NCBI GenBank assembly: GCA_051880395.1
Contig: JBJENW010000362.1
Coordinates: 1 to 6,167, forward strand
DNA: 6,167 nucleotides
Source of the DNA: JBJENW01 sp051880395
GTDB taxonomy: Bacteria; Bacillota; Clostridia; Lachnospirales; Lachnospiraceae
Direction: 5' to 3'
In this document: positions 1 to 5,934 of the stretch, piece by piece
How the letters are laid out: each line of letters begins with the position of its first letter
Numbering within the stretch: the stretch's first letter is position 1
Notes under the pieces: generated by a model
What the model was told of the DNA's origin: nothing
The model's database searches: none
The model's input: only the letters and a program-made list of their open reading frames with translations
Program-made: the position numbers and the translations under genes

Positions 1-257
1 GGTTGTCCAACCTCCAAAAAACAGCAAAAATAAAGCATCGCAGGACTGCCCGTCGAGAACTTCCTTCATTTCTGTCTAGCCACTCTGTCAGATGCACCCC
101 GTGTTCTGCGCCTGCCCGAATCCCGGAAACGTCCGTAAAGAGATCCCCCAGGCTGAGATCTGTTTCGTCAAGCCACCCCCAAAGAGTGGTGGGGCCGATA
201 CCGTTTCGGGTGGCCAATAAAGTAGAACCCGCACACTTACACTCATATAAAGCGTAA
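1..257 (-). repeat. Intergenic repeat, copy 1 (inverted, reaches window edge)
   Basis: Read on the minus strand, this segment matches the segment at 5910-6167 along its whole length and the shorter one at 2372-2544. Shared blocks are TTTATATG(A/G)GTGTAAGTGT near the inner end (here 233-251), a 21-base identical block containing TGGCTAGACAGAAATGAAG (here 64-84) and a 19-base block GATGCTTTATTTTTGCTGT (here 21-39). It is the most diverged copy, by eye about two thirds identical to copy 3 over the distal half. It looks more GC-rich than the sequence next to it. Both strands can be read without stops for about 84 codons, but there is no ribosome-binding site, no ATG on the minus-strand frame, and the frames do not agree between copies, so I do not call a gene. 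The true outer end is unknown because the window stops inside or at it. Confidence 0.85.
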
Positions 258-315
258 ATTATTTTTAAATCGTAATAAAAACTGCTTATTGAGAAAAAAT
301 AGATGGTAAGGGATA

Positions 316-344
316 TTGACGAAAGAGAGAAAGCACGGTAAACT
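316..344 (+). promoter_or_regulatory. Predicted sigma-A promoter of the DUF3793-flavodoxin operon
   Basis: The -35 element is TTGACG (316-321) and the -10 element is TAAACT (339-344), separated by 17 bases. This fits the housekeeping consensus at five of six and four of six positions. It would start RNA near 351, about 37 bases before the first start codon, directly at the palindrome described next. It is predicted from sequence only. Confidence 0.6.
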
Positions 345-352
345 ATGAGATA

Positions 353-372
353 GTTAGTTAGATAAAACTAAC
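353..372 (+). promoter_or_regulatory. Perfect 20-bp dyad, possible DtxR-type iron-repressor operator
   Basis: The sequence GTTAGTT-AGATAA-AACTAAC has two perfect 7-base arms around a 6-base centre. A second small dyad, AACTAT-GAG-ATAGTT (341-355), overlaps its left side and the -10 element. The TTAG...CTAA arms resemble the known DtxR/IdeR box (TTAGGTTAGCCTAACCTAA), although arm spacing and centre differ. It sits at the predicted transcription start and just before the ribosome-binding site, a usual place for a repressor. Flavodoxin genes are commonly derepressed when iron is scarce, so iron-dependent repression is a plausible inference. The dyad could instead be a site for another dimeric regulator. 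Confidence 0.5.
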
Positions 373-387
373 CAGAAAGGAGAATCT

Positions 388-1011
388 ATGAGTCAGGATG
401 TGATCGAGATCATTCAGCAGATGGATCAGAAAAAGGTGGAAAATCAGCTTGCTCTGCAGTGCGCACCTGTACTGACCGGTGAGAAGGCATCAAATCTTTT
501 AAACATTGGAAAAGAAAATGCAGCGGTACTCCCAAAGATATTGCGGGGGACCGGAATTTCCTGTAGAAAGTTATTTGAACGAGGGGAAACAGTTACCGTT
601 TTGCTGTTTTGGAAACGGGAATTGGAAACCTATTTCGCTCAAAGAAAGGTTCAGAGCTTGTTAAAAAAACTTGGGTATGGAAAACGAGTTTCCTTGGAAC
701 AGATTTTTCTACAGTTTGAAAAAAGCTATGCAGAGTATGAAAAAAAACAGGCAGAATTTCCACATGAGATTGGCTTGCTTCTGGCTTATCCGGTAGAGGA
801 TGTCGAGGGATTCATAGAGCAGAAAGGACAGCGGTTTCTTTATGCGGGGTATTGGAAGGTGTATGCAAATGTGCCGGAAAAGAAGGCGTTATTTCAGCGT
901 TTTGATCTGGCAAAGGAATCTGTGATCTGGATGGTCACAAATGGGGTAAGCATTCGGGATATTGTGAATATCTATCTGGAAGAAAACAACAAAAAGCAGG
1001 CAGTAATGTAA
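388..1011 (+). CDS. DUF3793 family protein
   Basis: This is a 207-residue soluble protein of unknown biochemical role, which I recognise as the DUF3793 family. Visible family marks are the N-terminal CAPVLTGEKASNLL stretch (about residues 25-38, matching the usual CAPTL...P.NLF), FPHEIG (124-129), YPVEDVEGFIEQKG (134-147) and GYWKVYANVPEKKALFQRF (154-172). No signal peptide or membrane segment is seen. The start at 388 is supported by AAAGGAG at 376-382, five bases upstream. The stop codon TAA (1009-1011) lies 17 bases before the favoured flavodoxin start, so the two are surely cotranscribed. Members of this family are, in my recollection, often found beside flavodoxin or iron-uptake genes in Clostridia, which suggests a role in redox or metal physiology, but no activity is established. 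The tail after about residue 172 is longer than in many members I recall. The family call is firm; the function is open. Confidence 0.9.
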   Translation: MSQDVIEIIQQMDQKKVENQLALQCAPVLTGEKASNLLNIGKENAAVLPKILRGTGISCRKLFERGETVTVLLFWKRELETYFAQRKVQSLLKKLGYGKRVSLEQIFLQFEKSYAEYEKKQAEFPHEIGLLLAYPVEDVEGFIEQKGQRFLYAGYWKVYANVPEKKALFQRFDLAKESVIWMVTNGVSIRDIVNIYLEENNKKQAVM

Positions 1012-1028
1012 TGGAAAAGGAGAAAAAA

Positions 1029-1460
1029 ATGAGTAAGATCAGCGTGATTTATTGGACACAATCGGGCAACACACAGACGATGGCAGAGGCAATCGCAAGA
1101 GGAATCGAAGCAGGAGGAAAAGAGGCAGATGTTCGGTTTGTCAGCGATGTAACGGCAAATGAACTGGCAAATGAAAAAGTGTTTGCACTCGGATGCCCGG
1201 CAATGGGAGCAGAAGTGTTGGAAGAGGGCGAGATGGAGCCGTTTGTCAGTGAAGTGGAAGCAATTGCAGGCGGTAAAACAATCGCATTGTTTGGTTCCTA
1301 CGGCTGGGGCGACGGAGAATGGATGCGTGACTGGGTGGAGCGTATGCAGGGCGCAGGTGCTGCCATTGTAAACGGAGAGGGCTTGATCTGCCAGGAAACA
1401 CCGGATGATGCTGCATTGGCAGAGTGTGAGGCGCTTGGAAAACAATTGGCATCTTTCTAA
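1029..1460 (+). CDS. Flavodoxin, short-chain Clostridium type
   Basis: This is a 143-residue cytoplasmic FMN protein that carries single electrons in place of ferredoxin. The phosphate-binding loop is T10-Q-S-G-N-T15. The loop around the isoalloxazine ring is GCPAMGAEVLEE (55-66), and the SYGWGDGEWMRDW loop (90-102) supplies the stacking Trp93. These correspond to the Met56 and Trp90 regions of Clostridium beijerinckii flavodoxin, whose 138-residue chain this closely resembles; the Asp after Met-Gly in that protein is Ala here. I chose the start at 1029 because AAGGAG (1017-1022) lies six bases before it and the protein then begins with the typical beta-strand MSKISVIYW. An ATG at 1011 overlaps the upstream stop by one base and would add only MEKEKK, with no separate ribosome-binding site. 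It is the second gene of the operon and is followed by a terminator. Confidence 0.95.
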   Translation: MSKISVIYWTQSGNTQTMAEAIARGIEAGGKEADVRFVSDVTANELANEKVFALGCPAMGAEVLEEGEMEPFVSEVEAIAGGKTIALFGSYGWGDGEWMRDWVERMQGAGAAIVNGEGLICQETPDDAALAECEALGKQLASF

Positions 1461-1482
1461 AGTTTTACGTGTTTTGTGTCGA

Positions 1483-1488
1483 TATAAA
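1483..1488 (+). promoter_or_regulatory. Possible -10 element for the ZIP gene
   Basis: TATAAA lies directly before the left arm of the flavodoxin terminator. No good -35 hexamer is present 16-18 bases upstream and there is no TG extension, so the element is weak. If it is used, RNA would begin near 1495, inside the left arm of the terminator stem. The ZIP transcript would then not form that hairpin. Confidence 0.3.
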
Positions 1489-1533
1489 TTCGTCTGCCTG
1501 GATAAAAACTTATTCAAGCAGGCGGATTTTTTT
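1489..1533 (+). terminator. Rho-independent terminator after flavodoxin
   Basis: The arm TTCGTCTGC (1489-1497) pairs with GCAGGCGGA (1518-1526) over nine pairs, two of them G-U. The loop is about 20 bases and a run of seven T follows (1527-1533). It closes the DUF3793-flavodoxin operon. It is only 37 bases before the ZIP start codon, so ZIP must rely on read-through or on a promoter placed at or within it. Confidence 0.75.
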
Positions 1534-1569
1534 AACGATAAAAACATGGCTTCAAAGGAGGAAATAGAG

Positions 1570-2352
1570 ATGGAAATAGAAGCGTTCTCCGGGATTTTCA
1601 TTCCATTTTTGGGAACTAGTCTGGGTTCAGCATGTGTATTTTTCATGAGAAAAAATATGAGCGATACAGTACAAAAAATTTTAACGGGATTTGCAGCGGG
1701 AGTGATGGTGGCAGCATCTGTATGGAGTCTTTTGATTCCGGCATTGGAACAATCGGAAGATATGGGAACACTGGCATTTGTACCGGCTGTAGCCGGCTTT
1801 TGGCTGGGAGTTTTATTTTTGTTAGTATTGGATCATGTGATTCCGCATTTGCATCAGGGCAGCAAAGAGGCCGAGGGACCGAAAACGAAATTACAACGAA
1901 CGACAATGCTCGTTTTGGCGGTCACCTTACATAATATTCCAGAAGGAATGGCAGTCGGCGTTGTCTATGCCGGGTATTTATCGGGGAATACAGGAATCAG
2001 TGCGATGGGTGCATTGGCACTTTCACTTGGAATTGCGATTCAGAATTTCCCAGAGGGTGCGATTATTTCTATGCCGTTAAAAGCAGAAGGGCTGGGAAAA
2101 GGGAAAGCGTTTCTCAGTGGTGTGTTATCCGGTATCGTAGAGCCGATCGGAGCGTTCATTACGATTCTTGCAGCAGGTCTGATCGTTCCGGCATTACCGT
2201 ATCTGTTAAGCTTCGCAGCGGGAGCAATGCTTTATGTGGTCGTGGAGGAATTGATTCCGGAAATGTCTGTCGGAGATCATTCGAATATGGGAACGCTGTT
2301 TTTTGCAGTAGGTTTTAGTGTGATGATGGTATTGGACGTGGCATTGAGCTAA
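1570..2352 (+). CDS. ZIP family metal transporter (GufA-like)
   Basis: This is a 260-residue inner-membrane protein of the ZIP family, which brings divalent metal ions such as zinc or iron into the cytoplasm. About eight hydrophobic segments are visible. The paired metal-site motifs of the family are HNIPEG (121-126, TM4) and QNFPEG (158-163, TM5), with EPIGAF (191-196) and EELIPE (226-231) further on. Between TM3 and TM4, a short loop holds the histidine cluster DHVIPHLH (88-95), a usual metal-handling region. The open frame extends upstream to 1405 inside flavodoxin, but the start at 1570 is clear: AGGAGG at 1556-1561 lies eight bases away and the N-terminus aligns with the family. The true metal cannot be read from sequence. 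Its position next to a flavodoxin operon is consistent with metal homeostasis, as an inference. No terminator is seen after it; the repeat begins 20 bases downstream. Confidence 0.93.
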   Translation: MEIEAFSGIFIPFLGTSLGSACVFFMRKNMSDTVQKILTGFAAGVMVAASVWSLLIPALEQSEDMGTLAFVPAVAGFWLGVLFLLVLDHVIPHLHQGSKEAEGPKTKLQRTTMLVLAVTLHNIPEGMAVGVVYAGYLSGNTGISAMGALALSLGIAIQNFPEGAIISMPLKAEGLGKGKAFLSGVLSGIVEPIGAFITILAAGLIVPALPYLLSFAAGAMLYVVVEELIPEMSVGDHSNMGTLFFAVGFSVMMVLDVALS

Positions 2353-2371
2353 AAAGGTTATGAAATATGCT

Positions 2372-2544
2372 TTACGATTTATATGGGTGTAAGTGTCTAA
2401 TCCTACTCGGACGTTTCCGGGATCCGGCAGGAGGCAAGGTGCGGGGTGGATGAAACAAAAGTGGCTAGACAGAAATGAAGTCGAGTTTTGGATGGGCGGA
2501 TCTGTGATGCTTTATTTTTGTTGTTTTTCGAAGGTCGGACAGTC
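2372..2544 (+). repeat. Intergenic repeat, copy 2 (internally deleted)
   Basis: The segment 2372-2396 matches the start of copy 3 (5910-5934) at 24 of 25 bases. After about five unrelated bases, 2402-2544 matches 6026-6167 with about nine differences in 143 positions (roughly 94 percent). Some 91 bases present in copy 3 (5935-6025) are therefore missing. Its right end, or a position near it, is joined directly to the body of the broken permease gene. Homology beyond 2544 cannot be tested because the other copies stop at the window ends. The copy brings an AGGAGG (2429-2434), but it stands 15 bases before the next ATG and is not a credible translation start. Confidence 0.88.
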
Positions 2545-2549
2545 TGCAC

Positions 2550-4186
2550 GAATGTGTACGTTTTCTTTGTTTGCACCGCTTACCTCAGAGGAAAAAGAAG
2601 AACTAGAGAAAAAAGGGGCGGATATCGAGAAACATTTTTCGATGGATTATGCAATAGAAAAGGGTGTGACTTTGCGTGTATTTCAAGTTCGAAAAAAAAT
2701 CGATCGGATTCAGGTAGATCAGGGAACGCTGCCGAAGAAAACAGGAGAAATTTTACTGGAAAAGCGGTACTGTGAAGAGAACAGTCTTTCCTTACAGGAT
2801 GCGATTTCTGTGGGAGGACATACATTTCAAGTGGTAGGAATCGGTTCTGTGCCGGATTATGAGGCACCGTTTGCAAATCTCTCAGACAGTGCAGTAAACA
2901 GCAGTCAGTTCGGAATCGGATTTCTGACAAAAGACGATTATCAGATGTTAAAAAGCGAGAAAAAAAGCATGAAATCCGAAGAATATATCTATGCGTATCG
3001 CCTGAATAATGGTTTGACAGAGCAAAAATTGAAAGAAAAACTGCAGGATTTTACGATGACAGCAGAGAATATTGAGGACGCGTATTTTCAGGAATACTGG
3101 GATCGGACGGGTGGAAAATTAGAGGAGTTTAAAGATGGATTATCGGAACTGACGGATGGAGCAGAGTCGGAAAAGCTATCGAATGGAATCGCAGAATTTT
3201 CCGATAAAACAACAGAATTTATGGATGAGAATTTTGATACGAAACTTTCAAAACTGACACAATTTCTTCCGGTAGAGGATAATATGAGAATCGGTGCGGC
3301 GGCAGACGATAAGTTTGTAGATAAAGCGGCAGGACTTGTGGCAGGTACGGTTTGGGGCTATTGCTTTAATGTAGGTTCTATGTTGAAAGAACCGTATGGA
3401 TATTTTTCTATGCCGCAGATGGATATTTTGTATGAACCATATCTGCTGGTATACGGAATTTTGCTGCCACCGGTCGCCTTGATTTTTACAAACTATTTTG
3501 TCATTCGAAAAAAATTGTCGCAGCCGGCCTTGGCTCTGATTCGAAATGAACATAAAACGAAAGCAGCATCGAAGGCACAGATCAAAAACAGAAGTTTTGT
3601 GCAGACATTTCAAATCCGTCAGTTTCTGAGGGAAAAAAGAACGTCGTTTACAGTATTTTTTGGAATGTTCATTTCAAAATATATGCGTTTCAAATAGATG
3701 ACGTGACACCATATGCAACCGGTTTTTATGCATTTATGGACATTGACAGCATGCGCGATCTGATGGGAGAAGACAAAGACTACTATAATATCGTTTTGTT
3801 GTCGGTTCTTTCCGCAGCAATCTTTATCATTGTCATGTATCTGATGATGAAGGTGATGATCGATCGTTCGTTCGACAACATCGATTTCTCTGATGAAGAT
3901 TTTTGGTTATCGAAAAAAAGAAATTCGAAAACTGTATTTGGATGGAAACCTGATTACCGTCATGCTCAGTGCACTGGTTGGTATTCCAATCACAAAGATT
4001 GTGATAGACGCATTGTTTCCGGCGATGGTTGCAAATGTGGCATGCGGTTTAAATCTTGCCCTTGACTGGTGGATGTATGTTGGCCTTTTTGGTGTAATTT
4101 TCGTATTGTATCTGCTGATCAATCCGCTTTTGATGCGCAGGGTGAACCAGATTCTTCCGGCGGAGGTTTTGAAAGATAGAGAGTAA
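2550..4186 (+). pseudogene. Degraded FtsX/MacB-type ABC transporter permease
   Basis: These are remnants of a large permease family common in Clostridia, which I recall as about 750-800 residues with FtsX domains. Pieces in order: an extracellular segment (about 2557-3345) with SLFAPLTSEEKEELE, GEILLEKRYCEEN and LSDSAVNSSQFGIGFL; a jump at about 3346 that removes the first membrane block; YGYFSMPQMDILYEPYLLVYG and IRKKLSQPALALIRNE, ending at GMFIS (about 3676); a frame change into VTPYATGFYAFMDIDSMRDLMGEDKDYYN (3703-3789); a further apparent loss before the membrane stretch at 3791-3865; and a second frame change near 3870-3890 into SISLMKIFGYRKKEIRKLYLDGN and the C-terminal membrane helices, ending ILPAEVLKDRE. 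The N-terminal helix, the start codon and the partner ATPase are absent. The open frame from 2393 starts inside repeat copy 2 and has no ribosome-binding site. The original role, probably export or envelope stress, cannot be stated. Confidence 0.88.
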
Positions 4187-4219
4187 GCAAATACAACGCG
4201 TTTGAAAGTATAGGGAAAT

Positions 4220-4265
4220 AAAACCGTCGAATTGGAGAAAAATCCAATCGGCGGTTTTGTTTTTT
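4220..4265 (+). terminator. Strong Rho-independent terminator after the permease remnant
   Basis: The arm from 4220 (AAAACCGTCGAATTGGA) pairs with TCCAATCGGCGGTTTT (ending 4258) with one bulged A and one G-U pair, around a GAAAAA loop. A T-rich tail follows to 4265. It is well preserved although the gene before it is broken. It isolates the beta-glucosidase from upstream transcription. Confidence 0.9.
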
Positions 4266-4329
4266 GGGAAAAATATTAAAAATTAAGTATGAAATGTCTG
4301 TATCTGTGCTTTGTTGTTTATAGTCAAAA

Positions 4330-4354
4330 ATTAATCGGTTAATAAACTTATTAA
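4330..4354 (+). promoter_or_regulatory. Overlapping AT-rich palindromes upstream of the beta-glucosidase promoter
   Basis: ATTAA-TCGG-TTAAT (4330-4343) and TTAATAA-AC-TTATTAA (4339-4354) are both perfect dyads that share an arm. They end 34 bases before the predicted -35 element, a position that suits an activator more than a repressor. The region is very AT-rich, so chance palindromes are likely and no regulator gene lies in the window. Confidence 0.3.
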
Positions 4355-4388
4355 GTGATTAATTAGAAATGAAAATTAACAAAATATA

Positions 4389-4417
4389 TTGACGAAATTA
4401 ACATTATATGATAGATT
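4389..4417 (+). promoter_or_regulatory. Predicted promoter of the beta-glucosidase gene
   Basis: The -35 element is TTGACG (4389-4394). A spacer of exactly 17 bases leads to TAGATT (4412-4417), which is preceded by TGA, an extended -10 arrangement. Transcription would start near 4424 and leave a leader of about 90 bases. I see no catabolite (cre) site, antiterminator or riboswitch in that leader. A tenth-of-a-gene reading frame at 4451-4489 (12 codons) is too weakly supported to call. Confidence 0.6.
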
Positions 4418-4515
4418 AATATTAACAGGCAGAAACAATAAACCAGGAAAATGAATGTTATGTGTCACAAAGAAAACGGAATAGGATAGTTTAAAAGAGA
4501 TTAGGAGGAATCTGG

Positions 4516-5874
4516 ATGGGTTTTCGTAAGGATTTTATTTGGGGTGTTGCAACTAGTGCATATCAAATAGAGGGAGCTTCGCGAGAGGATGGAAAAGGAG
4601 CGACGGTCTGGGATGCGTTCTGCAGCCAGCCGGAAAAAATTTTAAATGGTCAAAATGCAGATATTGCCTGCGATCACTATCATCGCTATAAAGAAGATGT
4701 ATTGTTGATGAAACAGATGGGGGTAGTGGCATACCGATTTTCGATCGACTGGGCAAGGATACTTCCGGATGGTATTGGTAAAGTCAATGAGCAGGGAATA
4801 CAATTTTATGATAATCTGATCAATGAATTGCTTGAGGCTGGAATTGAGCCATATGTGACGTTGTTTCATTGGGATTATCCTCTTGCGTTGGAACGAAAGG
4901 GAGGATGGATGAATCCGGAAAGTGTAGAGTGGTTTGGGGATTATGCAGCATTGGTCGTAGAACACTTTAGTGATCGTGTCACACATTTTTTTACAATGAA
5001 TGAGCCACAGTGCTTTGTCGGACTGGGTTATCTTACTGGGGTACATGCGCCTGGATTGAAGCGTTCCCTTGCAGATACACTTTTAATGGCGCATCATGTA
5101 TTAAAAGCACATGGACGAGCCGTACAAAGAATGCGTGAAAAGGCAAAACAGCCGATTGAGATCGGGTTTGCTCCAACTTGTGGCGCTGTGTATCCGGAAA
5201 GCGAAAAACCAGAAGATATTGAAGCCGCAAGACAGTGTTATTTTTCGATTCCACAAGATGACAACTGGACATGGAATGTTTCCTGGTGGTCGGATCCAAT
5301 ATTTTTTGGAAGATATCCGGAGGAAGGTATGAAACGGTTTGAACAGTACATGCCGTGGCTGACAGAGGCAGATCTGAAGCTGATTTCGGAGCCGATTGAT
5401 ATGTATGGACAAAATTTATATAACGGGTATTGTGTGCGTGCGGGAAAAGATGGAAAGCCTGAGGTAGTGGAACGCTATGATGGTTTTCCAAGAACTGCAG
5501 GAGGATGGCCGATCACACCGGAAGCTTTGCGTTGGGGACCGAGATTTTTGTATGAGCGGTATCAGAAACCGATTTATATTACAGAGAATGGAATTTCCTG
5601 TACAGATGTCATATCTTTAGACGGGAAGGTACACGATCCGCAGCGGATTGATTTTACACAGCGTTATTTAAAAGAATTAAAAAAGGCATCGGATGATGGA
5701 GCAGATGTGAGAGGATATTTTTACTGGTCTTTTATGGATAATTTTGAATGGAGTGAGGGTTATTCCCAGAGGTTTGGATTGGTGTATGTAGATTATAGAA
5801 ATCAGAACCGCATTTTAAAAGATTCGGCATATTGGTATCAACAGGTGATAAAAGAAAATGGTACGAATCTATAA
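4516..5874 (+). CDS. Beta-glucosidase, glycoside hydrolase family 1
   Basis: This is a 452-residue cytoplasmic enzyme that hydrolyses beta-linked glucosides such as cellobiose or aryl-glucosides by the retaining mechanism. The whole family fold is present, starting with FIWGVATSAYQIEG (7-20). The acid/base is Glu163 in TMNEP (160-164) and the nucleophile is Glu357 in ITENG (355-359). Sugar-binding residues are Gln17, His118 and Trp119 in FHWD, Asn162, Tyr302, Trp404, Glu411 and Trp412 in SFMDNFEW. Glu411 with SEGYSQRFG in place of the Ser-Lys-Tyr phosphate site indicates non-phosphorylated substrates, so a partner PTS is not expected. There is no signal peptide. Length is normal for the family. 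AGGAGG (4503-4508) is seven bases before the ATG. It has its own promoter and an isolating upstream terminator; no sugar transporter or regulator is next to it. No terminator is seen between its stop and the repeat 35 bases further on. Related members can prefer galactosides or fucosides, so the exact sugar is uncertain. Confidence 0.96.
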   Translation: MGFRKDFIWGVATSAYQIEGASREDGKGATVWDAFCSQPEKILNGQNADIACDHYHRYKEDVLLMKQMGVVAYRFSIDWARILPDGIGKVNEQGIQFYDNLINELLEAGIEPYVTLFHWDYPLALERKGGWMNPESVEWFGDYAALVVEHFSDRVTHFFTMNEPQCFVGLGYLTGVHAPGLKRSLADTLLMAHHVLKAHGRAVQRMREKAKQPIEIGFAPTCGAVYPESEKPEDIEAARQCYFSIPQDDNWTWNVSWWSDPIFFGRYPEEGMKRFEQYMPWLTEADLKLISEPIDMYGQNLYNGYCVRAGKDGKPEVVERYDGFPRTAGGWPITPEALRWGPRFLYERYQKPIYITENGISCTDVISLDGKVHDPQRIDFTQRYLKELKKASDDGADVRGYFYWSFMDNFEWSEGYSQRFGLVYVDYRNQNRILKDSAYWYQQVIKENGTNL

Positions 5875-5905
5875 ATAGAATGAGAAAAAGTCACGCAGTA
5901 AACGC

Positions 5906-5934
5906 ACACTTACGCTTTATATGGGTGTAAGTGT
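5906..5934 (+). repeat. Perfect hairpin at the inner end of repeat copy 3
   Basis: ACACTTAC (5906-5913) and GTAAGTGT (5927-5934) form an eight-pair stem around a 13-base loop. The left half partly lies outside the segment shared by the copies. Copies 1 and 2 keep only TTAC/GTAA or one or two more pairs. No T run follows, so it is not a standard terminator, although it is the only hairpin seen after the beta-glucosidase gene. Confidence 0.55.

Noticed and set aside
3..257. 84-codon open frame on the + strand inside repeat copy 1
   Set aside because: It has no ribosome-binding site, lies entirely inside a non-genic repeat, and is not preserved in the other copies.
1011..1028. Earlier ATG for flavodoxin overlapping the DUF3793 stop
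   Set aside because: It would add only MEKEKK, has no separate ribosome-binding site, and the AAGGAG it contains is correctly spaced for the ATG at 1029.
1405..1569. Upstream extension of the ZIP reading frame into flavodoxin and its terminator
   Set aside because: The ATG at 1570 has a strong AGGAGG and begins where family homology begins; the extension crosses a terminator hairpin.
972..1646. 224-codon minus-strand frame opposite flavodoxin
   Set aside because: It overlaps the flavodoxin gene and parts of its neighbours, has a cysteine/histidine-rich composition typical of an antisense shadow, and has no family resemblance.
2393..3697. 434-residue protein starting in repeat copy 2
   Set aside because: The first 50 or so residues come from the repeat, the start has no ribosome-binding site, and the body is a truncated permease.
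4451..4489. 12-codon leader peptide (MNVMCHKENGIG) before the beta-glucosidase
   Set aside because: It has only a weak ribosome-binding site, no biased run of codons, and no attenuator hairpin after it.
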